The translations under genes and the position numbers were made by a program. 64,000 nucleotides of DNA from AWTP1-13 sp033764875 (GTDB taxonomy: Bacteria; Pseudomonadota; Alphaproteobacteria; Rhizobiales; Hyphomicrobiaceae), in NCBI GenBank assembly GCA_033764875.1, contig JANRIO010000110.1:1-64000 (forward strand), given 5' to 3'. The notes below the pieces were generated by a model. The model was not told the DNA's origin and searched no databases. It saw nothing but the letters and a program-made list of their open reading frames with translations. Positions 8,758 through 16,786 of the stretch are shown here, piece after piece (position 1 is the first letter of the stretch; each line of letters begins with the position of its first letter).

Positions 8758-10948
8758 TCGCAGCCGCGCGCCGAGCCTCGATATCCGGGGTCTGAACGTG
8801 TACTACGGTGCATCCCACGCGGTGCAGGGCGTCGACCTCAACCTCAAGGGCGGCGTGCTCTCGGTCGTCGGCCGCAACGGCATGGGCAAGACGACGCTGT
8901 GCAAGGCCATCATGGGGCTGGTGCCGGTGGCGTCCGGATCGATCAGCCTCGCCGGCCAGTCGCTCGTTGGCCTGGCACCGGCCGATATCGCGCGGCTCGG
9001 CGTGGGATACGTGCCGCAAGGCCGCCGGCTGTGGCGGTCGCTGACGGTGGACGAGCACCTGCGGCTCGTGGATGGCCGACGCAAGGGGCCATGGACCATC
9101 GACAGGATCTACGCGCGGTTCCCCCGGCTCGCAGAGCGCAAGTCGAACGGCGGCGGGCAGCTTTCCGGCGGCGAGCAGCAGATGCTGGCGATCTCGCGCG
9201 CGTTGCTGGCCAACCCGCGGCTGCTGATCATGGACGAGCCGACGGAGGGCCTCGCCCCCGTCATCGTCGCCCAGGTCGAGGAGATGCTCCAGCTGATGGC
9301 TGAGGAGGGCGACATGGACGTCCTCGTCATCGAGCAGAACATCGGCGTTGCGTGCGCGGTGGCCGAGAACGTCGCAATCATGGTCAACGGCCGCATCAAC
9401 CGGGTCATGCCCGCCAACGACCTGGCGGGCGACCGCGACCTGCAGCAACGCCTTCTGGGGGTCGGACGGCATGGCCACGAGGACGTCGGGCCGGCGGCGG
9501 AGGCGTCAAGCAGGGGGGCTGCGACACCTGCGGGAAGCGCGAGCGCCCCGTCGCCCGCCATCAAGATCTACAACTCGAACCCGGTGCTGCCGACGCGGTG
9601 GTCGCAGCCGATCCCGGTCGAGCGCCTCGAGCTCCTGGCGCGCGTGGTCACGACCAGGCCGGTTGCGCGCGCGACCGCCAGCGTCGAGATCCGCCCGCTT
9701 GCCGGCATCGGCCGACCGGTCGTGCTCGTCGCGGGAACGCTCGACACCAAGGGCGAGGAGCTGCGCTACATCCGCGATCTGATCCGGGCGGCCGGTCTGC
9801 CGGTGCGGATGGTGGATCTGTCGACCTCCGGCGGGCATTCGGGCGCCGATGTCCCGGCACACCAGGTGGCGGCGTTCCACCCGCGCGGCGCGGCAGGCGT
9901 GTTCACGGGCGACCGCGGCCAGTCGGTGGCCGGCATGACCGAGGCCTTCCGCCGCTGGATGGCGCGACAGAGCGGAATCGCCGGCATCATCGCGGCGGGA
10001 GGATCGGGCGGCACGGCCATGGTCGCACCCGCCATGCGGGAGCTGCCCGTCGGCATCCCCAAGCTGATCGTCTCGACCGTGGCGTCGGGCGAGGTCAGCA
10101 AATATGTGGGCCCTTCCGACATCATGCTGATGCCCTCGGTCGCCGACGTGCAAGGGCTCAATGCAATCACCGAGGACGTGCTCGGCAATGCGGCGCAAGC
10201 CATGATCGGGATGGTGGCGGCGCGGCAGGTGGCCAAGCCTCGCCGTGCGTCGAAGCCGTCCATCGGGCTGACCATGTTCGGTGTCACGACGCCCTGCGTT
10301 CAGCAGGTGACCAAGCAGCTCAGCGCAACGCACGACTGTCTCGTATTCCATGCCACTGGAATTGGCGGGCAGGCGATGGAAGCACTCGTCGACGCCGGCA
10401 AGCTCGTCGGTGTCGTCGACATCAGCACGACCGAGATCTGCGATCTTCTGCTCGGGGGCGTGTTCCCGGCCACGGAGGACCGCTTCGGCGCGGTCATTCG
10501 CAAGCGCATTCCCTACATCGGCTCGGTCGGCGCTCTCGATATGGTCAACTTCGGAGCCCCCGCGACGGTGCCGGAGCGCTACGCCGGGCGGCTGCTCTAT
10601 CCGCACAATCCGCAGGTGACCTTGATGCGCACCACCCCCGAGGAATGCGCGCGCATGGGGCGCTGGATCGGCGAGCGCCTCAACCGGATGGAAGGGCAGG
10701 TGCGCTTCCTCCTGCCCGAGGGCGGGGTGTCGGCGCTGGATGCGCCCGGCCAGCCGTTCCACGACCTCGCGGCCCGCTCCGCCCTGTTTGCAGCGATCGT
10801 GGGGACCGTGCGCCAGACGGCGTCGCGGCAGGTGATCCTGGTGCCGCATCACATCAACGCGCCGGAGTTCGCAGCAGCCCTGGTCGCGGCATTCCGAAAC
10901 CTTCACGGCGACGGCCGTGCCCGAGCCCGAGGGGAAACAGTCCGGTGA
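8750..10948 (+). CDS. LivF-type ABC ATPase fused to a Tm-1-like (UPF0261) domain
   Basis: A 732-residue fusion. Residues 1-247 are a complete LivF ATPase: Walker A GRNGMGKTT (41-49), signature LSGGEQQ (from 138), Walker B LLIMDEPTEGL (from 158) and H-loop VIEQNIG. A 70-residue Ala/Pro-rich linker follows. Residues about 320-732 are a Tm-1-like ATP-binding domain with the family motifs VAGTLDTKGEEL, AAGGSGGTAM, PKLIVSTVASG and GGVSALDAPGQPF. The ATG at 8750 follows a G-rich Shine-Dalgarno; a TTG four codons earlier is less likely. In tomato Tm-1 this domain is joined to a TIM-barrel domain; here the TIM-barrel gene is next, overlapping by four bases. The fusion ties the domain physically to a transporter, perhaps sensing or modifying the imported compound. 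That role is inference. Confidence 0.88.
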   Translation: MADRSRAPSLDIRGLNVYYGASHAVQGVDLNLKGGVLSVVGRNGMGKTTLCKAIMGLVPVASGSISLAGQSLVGLAPADIARLGVGYVPQGRRLWRSLTVDEHLRLVDGRRKGPWTIDRIYARFPRLAERKSNGGGQLSGGEQQMLAISRALLANPRLLIMDEPTEGLAPVIVAQVEEMLQLMAEEGDMDVLVIEQNIGVACAVAENVAIMVNGRINRVMPANDLAGDRDLQQRLLGVGRHGHEDVGPAAEASSRGAATPAGSASAPSPAIKIYNSNPVLPTRWSQPIPVERLELLARVVTTRPVARATASVEIRPLAGIGRPVVLVAGTLDTKGEELRYIRDLIRAAGLPVRMVDLSTSGGHSGADVPAHQVAAFHPRGAAGVFTGDRGQSVAGMTEAFRRWMARQSGIAGIIAAGGSGGTAMVAPAMRELPVGIPKLIVSTVASGEVSKYVGPSDIMLMPSVADVQGLNAITEDVLGNAAQAMIGMVAARQVAKPRRASKPSIGLTMFGVTTPCVQQVTKQLSATHDCLVFHATGIGGQAMEALVDAGKLVGVVDISTTEICDLLLGGVFPATEDRFGAVIRKRIPYIGSVGALDMVNFGAPATVPERYAGRLLYPHNPQVTLMRTTPEECARMGRWIGERLNRMEGQVRFLLPEGGVSALDAPGQPFHDLAARSALFAAIVGTVRQTASRQVILVPHHINAPEFAAALVAAFRNLHGDGRARARGETVR

Positions 10949-11787
10949 TACCGCGCGACAAGATACTGCAGAAATTCCGCGCCATGATCGCGGACGGGGT
11001 GCCCATCGTCGGGGGCGGCGCCGGCACGGGGCTGTCCGCCAAGTGCGAGGAGGCCGGCGGCATCGATCTCATCGTCATCTACAATTCCGGTCGCTACCGG
11101 ATGGCCGGCAGGGGATCGCTCGCCGGGCTGATGCCCTACGGCGACGCCAACAAGATCGTGGTCGAGATGGCCGCCGAGGTGCTGCCCGTGGTTCGGCACA
11201 CGCCGGTGCTTGCCGGCGTCAACGGCACGGATCCCTTCCGCAACATGGACGTGTTCCTGGATGAGCTGAAGCGGATCGGCTTCTCCGGCGTGCAGAACTT
11301 CCCAACCGTCGGTCTCATCGACGGCGTCTTCCGCGCCAATCTGGAGGAGACGGGCATGTCGTACGGACTGGAGGTCGACATGATCGCGGCCGCCCACGCA
11401 AAGGGCATGCTGACGACGCCGTACGTCTTCAATGCGGACGAGGCGTCCGCCATGGCGCGGGCCGGCGCCGACATCGTCGTCTGCCATCTCGGGCTGACCA
11501 CCGGCGGCAGCATCGGTGCTGCCACCGCGCTCAAGCTGGCGGATTGCCCGGCACGCGTCGAGGCCTGGTCGGAGGCGGCGCTGAAGGTCAACCCGGAGGT
11601 GATCGTGCTCGTTCATGGCGGCCCGGTCGCGATGCCGGAGGACGCCGAGTTCATCTTGAACAACACCAGCCATTGCCACGGCTTCTACGGCGCCTCCTCG
11701 ATGGAGCGCCTGCCGGCGGAAACGGCCCTGACGGAACAAACGCGCAAGTTCAAGCGCATCGCACGCCGGAGTCGTGGCGCACACTAG
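10945..11787 (+). CDS. Phosphoenolpyruvate hydrolase-family TIM-barrel protein
   Basis: 280 residues starting at a GTG inside the GTGA overlap with the preceding fusion gene. The fold is the PEP_hydrolase/TIM-barrel signal-transduction family: VGGGAGTGLSAKCEE near the N-terminus, IDLIVIYNSGRYRMAGRGS, GVNGTDPF, GFSGVQNFPTVGLIDG, and GFYGASSMERLP at the end. Members usually sit beside Tm-1-like genes, and in tomato Tm-1 the two form one polypeptide. The enzymatic activity of the family is not well established; a C-C or phosphoester-cleaving reaction on a small acid is often assumed. Strict overlap with the upstream gene suggests equimolar production and a complex. Confidence 0.85.
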   Translation: MIPRDKILQKFRAMIADGVPIVGGGAGTGLSAKCEEAGGIDLIVIYNSGRYRMAGRGSLAGLMPYGDANKIVVEMAAEVLPVVRHTPVLAGVNGTDPFRNMDVFLDELKRIGFSGVQNFPTVGLIDGVFRANLEETGMSYGLEVDMIAAAHAKGMLTTPYVFNADEASAMARAGADIVVCHLGLTTGGSIGAATALKLADCPARVEAWSEAALKVNPEVIVLVHGGPVAMPEDAEFILNNTSHCHGFYGASSMERLPAETALTEQTRKFKRIARRSRGAH

Positions 11788-11819
11788 CTGCCGAGTGAGT
11801 ACGCGAAGGAGGAACTGAC

Positions 11820-14603
11820 ATGTCCATTTCCGGAGAAGTGATCGGCCAGCTGATCCTCTGGCTGATCATCGCGGTGGTGGTGATCGCGATCATCTTCTGG
11901 GTGCTGCAGCGGCTCTATCGCCGCTCGACCAAGGAGGTGGCGTTCGTCAGGACCGGACTTCTGGGGGAGAAGGTCGTGATCGACGGCGGCGCGTTCGTCT
12001 GGCCGATGATCCATGACATCACGCCCGTCAACATGAACACGCTGCCTCTCAAGGTGTCGCGGGTTACCAACGAGGCCCTGATCACCAAGGATCGCATGCG
12101 CGTGGATGTCGAGGCGGAGTTCTACGTCCGCGTGCAGCCGGTGCGCGCCGCCGTGGCGATGGCCGCCTCGACGCTCGGACGGCGGACGCTCGAGCCGGAG
12201 AGCCTGCACGCGCTGCTCGCCGGCAAGTTCGAAAGCGCCATGCGCGCCGCTGCTGCGGCGATGGACATGAACGAGATGCACGAGAACCGCTCCATCTACG
12301 TGGAGCGCGTGCGTCAGGCCGTGGAGGCGGACCTGTCGCGCAACGGCCTCGAGCTGGAATCCGTCGCCATCCTCGACATCGATCAGACCAGCCTCGAGTT
12401 CTTCAATCCGTCGAACCGGTTCGATGCCGAAGGCCTGACCGTTCTCATCAAGGACATCGAGGCGCGCCGCAAGCTGCGGAACGACATCGAGCAGGATGCG
12501 ACGATCCAGATCCGGACCCGCAACCTCGAGGCAGAGAAGCAGGTGCTGCTGATCGAGCGGGCGAGCGAGGAAGCCCGCATCGAGCAGGAGCGCGACGTCG
12601 AGTTCCGCCGGGCCCAGCTGCGCGCGCTTCTGGCGAAGGAGCGCGCCGAGCGCGAGACGCAGGCGGAAACAGCGCAGATCTCGGCGCGTGAAGCCATCGA
12701 GAGGGCGCGCATCGCGAACGAGCGCGGCCTTGCGGAGGCGCGGATCGCCTCGGACGTCGAGGTGCGCCGGCGGGAGATCGCCCGGACACAGACGCTGGAG
12801 GCGGACGAGATCGCGGCGCGCGAGCTCGTGGAGACGGCCCGCATCCTGCAGGAGCGCGCGCTGAAGGAGGCGCGGATCCGAAACGAGCAGGAATCGACGG
12901 CGCGCGAGATCGAGCGCACACGCACCATCGAGGCCGCCGAGATCGCGGCCCGTGAATCGGTCGAGCGCGCTCGCATCCTTCAGGAGAAGGCCCTGATGGA
13001 GGCGCGGATCGAGAAGGATCGCGAAATGCAGGCCTTGGAGATCGAGCGTCAGCGGGCGATCGAGCAGGCCGAGATCGCAGCGCGCGAGCAGACGGAGAAG
13101 GCGCGGATGGCGCAGACCCTGATCCTCACGCAGACCCGCATCAAGGGCGAGGAGGACATCCGCCGCCGGGAGATCGCGCGGCAGCAGGGGCTCGAGGAGG
13201 CCGAGATCTCGGCGCGCGAGCTGATCGAGCGGCAGCGCATCGTGCAGGCGGCCAAGATCTCGGAGGCGCGCATCGGCGAGGACATGCGCATCCGCAATCT
13301 GGAGATCGAGCGGCAGCAGGCCGTGGAGGCCGCGGAAATCGCAGCCGCGCGGGCCATCGATGCGGCGCGGATCGCGCGCGAGAAGGGGGTCGCGGCGGAG
13401 CGGATCGGAGCGGAGCTCGCCACGCGCGCCGAGGAGATCGCGCGCGACAAGGCGATCGAGGCGGCCGAGATCGCGCGGCGGGAGAGCGTCGAAAAGGCGA
13501 GGATCGCTGCCGAGCTGACGCTGGAGCAGGAGCGCATCGCGAGCCAGAGGACGCGCGAGGTCATCGACATCCAACGCAAGCGCGAGGTGGAGGCGGCGGA
13601 GGAGGCCCGCGTCATCGAGCTGGCGTCGGCCAAGACGGCTCGTGCCGCAGCGGATGCCGAGGTGCGCCGGGCCCAGCTCTCGGCGCAGGCGTCGGTCGAG
13701 ACCGCCGAGGTTCAACGGGAGCGGGCCGTCGACGCGGCAAAGCTCGAGCGGCGCCAGTCGCTCGAGCAGCTCGAGATCGCCCGCGTGCAGGCCCTGCGCG
13801 AGGCCGAGATCGAGAGCCGCGAGGACATCGAGCGCGCCCGGATCGCGTCGGAGCGCGGGCTTGACGAAGTGCGCATCTCGCACGAGGCCGAGCGCCGCCG
13901 GCTGGAGGTGGAGCGCGAGAAGGCGGTCGAGACCGCCCAGATGGACAAGGCCATCGCGCTCTACCGCAAGTCGCTGGAGGAATCGGCGGCCCGTCTCGAG
14001 GCGGACACGGCGCGGGCCAATGCGGCCGCTGCCGAGGAGCGCATCGCGACCGCGCGCGAGACCGAGGTGGCGAACCGGCGCAAGGCGATCGATGTGCTGC
14101 TGGCCGAGAAGGCCGCGGCCGAGCGCACGATTGCCGCCGGCGCCGAGAAGGTTCGGCTCGCCGTCGAGGCCGAGGCGCAGAGGCTCCTCAACGAGGCGGA
14201 GAACGTGCTCACGGATCCGGCGCGGGTGTCCCTGTTCCGCCGCAAGCTCCTGGAGCACGTCGAGGGAATCGTGGCGGCATCCGTCAAGCCGCTGGAGAAG
14301 ATCCAGGACATCCGCATCATGCAGCTCGACGGCATGGGCGGCGCGGGCGGCGAGGGGCGGTCGGGGAGCCCCACCGACGAGGTGATCAACTCGGCCCTGC
14401 GCTATCGCGTCCAGGCGCCGATGATCGACAGCCTGCTTGCCGACATCGGCATCGACGGCGCCAACCTCGCCAAGCAGGGCGGCCTCATCCGCGAGGCCTC
14501 CGACATGCAGCGGATTGCCGGCGACATCCGCAAGGGCGGCGGCGGCGAGGGCAAGGCAGGCAAGGCGAATGCGGCGAAACCCGAAGCAGAAGGCAAAGCT
14601 TGA
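11820..14603 (+). CDS. Large flotillin/SPFH-family protein with long hendecad coiled coil
   Basis: 927 residues. A membrane segment (LILWLIIAVVVIAIIFW, about 10-30) is followed by an SPFH/band-7 domain (about 40-200; VAFVRTGLLGEKVVIDGG, MRVDVEAEFYVRV). From residue 286 comes an extraordinary Ala/Glu/Arg repeat with a unit of exactly 44 residues (anchor EIAARE..E.ARI). Eight anchors are spaced without gaps at 286, 330, 374, 418, 462, 506, 550 and 594, with a degenerate stretch after that. Forty-four is four 11-residue hendecads, so a straight, weakly right-handed coiled coil is expected. The C-terminal part (about 770-927) is flotillin-like. Flotillins scaffold membrane microdomains. An AAGGAGG-type site lies before the ATG, 33 bases after the TIM-barrel gene, and the stop abuts the next ATG. 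Confidence 0.85.
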   Translation: MSISGEVIGQLILWLIIAVVVIAIIFWVLQRLYRRSTKEVAFVRTGLLGEKVVIDGGAFVWPMIHDITPVNMNTLPLKVSRVTNEALITKDRMRVDVEAEFYVRVQPVRAAVAMAASTLGRRTLEPESLHALLAGKFESAMRAAAAAMDMNEMHENRSIYVERVRQAVEADLSRNGLELESVAILDIDQTSLEFFNPSNRFDAEGLTVLIKDIEARRKLRNDIEQDATIQIRTRNLEAEKQVLLIERASEEARIEQERDVEFRRAQLRALLAKERAERETQAETAQISAREAIERARIANERGLAEARIASDVEVRRREIARTQTLEADEIAARELVETARILQERALKEARIRNEQESTAREIERTRTIEAAEIAARESVERARILQEKALMEARIEKDREMQALEIERQRAIEQAEIAAREQTEKARMAQTLILTQTRIKGEEDIRRREIARQQGLEEAEISARELIERQRIVQAAKISEARIGEDMRIRNLEIERQQAVEAAEIAAARAIDAARIAREKGVAAERIGAELATRAEEIARDKAIEAAEIARRESVEKARIAAELTLEQERIASQRTREVIDIQRKREVEAAEEARVIELASAKTARAAADAEVRRAQLSAQASVETAEVQRERAVDAAKLERRQSLEQLEIARVQALREAEIESREDIERARIASERGLDEVRISHEAERRRLEVEREKAVETAQMDKAIALYRKSLEESAARLEADTARANAAAAEERIATARETEVANRRKAIDVLLAEKAAAERTIAAGAEKVRLAVEAEAQRLLNEAENVLTDPARVSLFRRKLLEHVEGIVAASVKPLEKIQDIRIMQLDGMGGAGGEGRSGSPTDEVINSALRYRVQAPMIDSLLADIGIDGANLAKQGGLIREASDMQRIAGDIRKGGGGEGKAGKANAAKPEAEGKA

Positions 14604-15041
14604 ATGCCACGCGTCTACGCTTCCTCCGTGATCGATGCGCCCGCCGCCAAGGTTTGGGAGAAGGTGCGCGACTTCAATGCGCTGCCGCGCTGGCATCCCC
14701 GCATCCGCGAGAGCCGGATCGAGAACGGCGAGCCGCCGGACAAGATCGGGTGCGTGCGCGACTTCCGCCTGCAGAACGGAGACCGGCTGCGCGAGAAGCT
14801 GCTTGGCCTGTCCGACTACGACATGTTCTGCACGTACTCGATCCTCGAGTCGCCGATGCCGCTCACCGACTACATGGCGACGCTGCGGCTCACACCCATC
14901 AGCGACGGCAATCGGACGTTCATCGAATGGACGGCGGAGTTCGAGTGCGCGGCGGAGGTTGCGGCCGAGCTGGCGGATGGCATCGGCAACAACGTCTTCC
15001 AGGCCGGCTTCGACGCCTTGAAGCGGCAGATGGCGGGCTGA
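14604..15041 (+). CDS. SRPBCC-family protein (first of two paralogues)
   Basis: 145 residues of the START/Bet v1-like SRPBCC fold (VIDAPAAKVWEKVRDFNALPRWHP is split here as VIDAPAAKVWEKV and RDFNALPRWHP), typical of polyketide cyclase/dehydrase-like and CoxG-like proteins. It begins on the base after the flotillin stop. In aerobic CO dehydrogenase clusters a CoxG SRPBCC protein tethers the molybdoenzyme to the membrane; the gene's position directly before a Mo-hydroxylase makes a similar role attractive, but CoxG has a C-terminal membrane anchor and this protein does not. It could instead bind the hydrophobic substrate. Confidence 0.8.
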   Translation: MPRVYASSVIDAPAAKVWEKVRDFNALPRWHPRIRESRIENGEPPDKIGCVRDFRLQNGDRLREKLLGLSDYDMFCTYSILESPMPLTDYMATLRLTPISDGNRTFIEWTAEFECAAEVAAELADGIGNNVFQAGFDALKRQMAG

Positions 15042-15042
15042 G

Positions 15043-15507
15043 ATGGTGCGCATCGTCGAAAGCACAGTCGTCGACGCGCCGATCGAGGCGGTGTGGGCGG
15101 TGCTGCGCGACTTCAACGGACACGACCGATGGCACCCCGCCGTGGCCGACAGCCACATCGAGCGCGGGCATGCCTCCGACAGGGTCGGCTGCGTGCGGCG
15201 GTTCCACCTGGCCGACGGATCGGAGCTGCGCGAGCAATTGCTGACGCTGTCGGATGCCGACATGGCGTTCTCGTATTGCCTGCTGGATACGCCGGTTCCG
15301 CTCCTCAACTACGTGGCGCACGTGCGGCTCGCGCCGGTGACCGACGGTGACCGCACCTTCTGGCACTGGCAGTGCCGCTTCGACACTCCGCCGGGCCGGG
15401 AGGCGGAGCTGCGCGAGATGGTCTCCCGCGACATCTACCGCGCCGGCTTCCAGGCGGTGCGCGAGCACCTGGGCCTCTCATCGCCGCAAACCGAGGGCAG
15501 CGCATGA
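15043..15507 (+). CDS. SRPBCC-family protein (second of two paralogues)
   Basis: 154 residues, clearly a tandem duplicate of the preceding protein: both share VVDAP/VIDAP, RDFN....RWHP, GCVR.F.L.(N/D)G and LREKLL/LREQLL. Divergence is well advanced, so the duplication is old or the two have specialised, for example as a heterodimer with a shared ligand pocket. The start follows the previous stop by one base and its own stop overlaps the next ATG (ATGA). Confidence 0.8.
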   Translation: MVRIVESTVVDAPIEAVWAVLRDFNGHDRWHPAVADSHIERGHASDRVGCVRRFHLADGSELREQLLTLSDADMAFSYCLLDTPVPLLNYVAHVRLAPVTDGDRTFWHWQCRFDTPPGREAELREMVSRDIYRAGFQAVREHLGLSSPQTEGSA

Positions 15508-16310
15508 TCCAATCGGTCGAAACCCACGCCACCATGGCCGAGGCGCAGCGCGCGATGGGCGCGGACGCCATTTTCATGGCTGGCGGCACGCTGGTGATGC
15601 GCGACGTCAATGCCGGCGTGAGCGCGACGCGGCTCGTGCGCAGCACGGATCCGGCGCTGACCGACATTCGCCTTTCGGGTGACGGCGTCACCATCGGGGC
15701 GGGCGTCACCATGACAATGATCGCGGCGCACCGCGACGTGGCGTTTCTCGCGCCCGTCGCCCGCGCCGTGGGGGGGCCGCAGGTGCGGAACATGGCGACG
15801 GTGGGCGGCAATCTGTTCGCCCCGCATCCCTACGGCGATTTTGCGGTGGCGCTGCTCGCGCTCGGTGCGCGGGTGGCCATCGCCGGCCAGAGCGGCGCGG
15901 CGCGGCCGCTCGCCGATGTTCTGCGCAACCGCGACCGCGCGGGCCTCGTCACGTCGATCCAGGTGCCGCGGCCCCAGGCACCCGCCGATTTTGCCTTCCT
16001 GAAGGTCAGCCGGATCAAGCCGAAAGGCGCCTCGGTGCTGTCGGTCGCTGCGCACCTGCCGCGGCAGGGCGGACGTATTCGCGGCGCGCGCGTGGCGTTC
16101 GGTGCCATGGGTCCGATGCCGCTCCAGGCGGCCGCGGTGGAGCGGGTGCTGGAGGGTCAGAGCCTCGATGCAGCGACCATCGCGCGGGCCGCGCAGGTCG
16201 CGGCCGACGGGCTCGATCCACCGACAGATGCGCTGGCAAGCGCATGGTATCGGCGTGAAGTCGCAGGCGTGCACCTCAAGCGCCTGCTCGAGAGGATGGC
16301 GCGCGGCTGA
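15504..16310 (+). CDS. Molybdenum hydroxylase, FAD-binding (medium) subunit
   Basis: 268 residues of the CoxM/XdhB-FAD (FAD_binding_5) family. The two flavin-binding motifs are recognisable: MAGGTLVM (variant of AGGTDL) near residue 30 and ATVGGNLFAPHPYGD (TxGGN) near residue 100. A CO-dehydrogenase flavoprotein C-terminal domain follows. The start overlaps the second SRPBCC gene by four bases. The subunit passes electrons from the 2Fe-2S clusters to its acceptor. The first motif has Thr-Leu instead of Thr-Asp, a mild deviation. Confidence 0.88.
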   Translation: MIQSVETHATMAEAQRAMGADAIFMAGGTLVMRDVNAGVSATRLVRSTDPALTDIRLSGDGVTIGAGVTMTMIAAHRDVAFLAPVARAVGGPQVRNMATVGGNLFAPHPYGDFAVALLALGARVAIAGQSGAARPLADVLRNRDRAGLVTSIQVPRPQAPADFAFLKVSRIKPKGASVLSVAAHLPRQGGRIRGARVAFGAMGPMPLQAAAVERVLEGQSLDAATIARAAQVAADGLDPPTDALASAWYRREVAGVHLKRLLERMARG

Positions 16311-16786
16311 TGGCAAAGACACCTGTCGTGTTCACCCTGAACGGCGCCGAGCGAGCGTGCTTCGCGGAGCCCGGCCAGAACCTGCTCGAGCTGCTGCGGC
16401 GCGGCGTCGGCGATCTGAGCCCCAAGTACGGCTGCGGCCAGGGCACGTGCGGGGCGTGCACGGTCTCGATCGACGGGGAGACGCGGCTCTCCTGCCTGAC
16501 GCTCGCCGAGAGCGTGGCGGGACGGCGCGTCGACACGGCGGCGGGGCTGGCGACGGGCGCGAGGCTGCATGCGCTGCAGGAGGCATTCATGGAGAGCTTC
16601 GCGGCCCAGTGCGGCTACTGCACGCCGGGAATGCTGGTGTCGGCCAAGGCGCTGCTCGATCGCAACCCGTCGCCCTCGCGCGAGGACGTGGTGGAAGCGA
16701 TCTCCGGAAACATCTGCCGCTGCACGGGATATGAGCCGATCATAGAGGCCATTCTGGCCGCGGCCAGGGGGAGGGTCGGGACATGA
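16310..16786 (+). CDS. Molybdenum hydroxylase, 2Fe-2S (small) subunit
   Basis: 158 residues with both domains of the family: a plant-type ferredoxin cluster (CGQGTCGAC, then C at about 62) and the helical second cluster domain (CGYCTPG ... CRCTG). All eight cluster cysteines appear present. The ATG shares one base with the stop of the FAD subunit, and its own stop overlaps the next start by four bases. Confidence 0.92.
   Translation: MAKTPVVFTLNGAERACFAEPGQNLLELLRRGVGDLSPKYGCGQGTCGACTVSIDGETRLSCLTLAESVAGRRVDTAAGLATGARLHALQEAFMESFAAQCGYCTPGMLVSAKALLDRNPSPSREDVVEAISGNICRCTGYEPIIEAILAAARGRVGT

Noticed and set aside
12675..14000. Regular 132-base periodicity considered as a CRISPR or tandem DNA array
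   Set aside because: The periodicity is in the encoded protein repeat; units differ at synonymous and non-synonymous sites and there are no spacers.
11784..15308. Very long open frame on the minus strand opposite the flotillin and SRPBCC genes
   Set aside because: Composition is Arg/Leu/Asp/Ala-rich with no family motif, and it mirrors the repeat of the sense gene. The plus-strand genes have clear domains and ribosome-binding sites.
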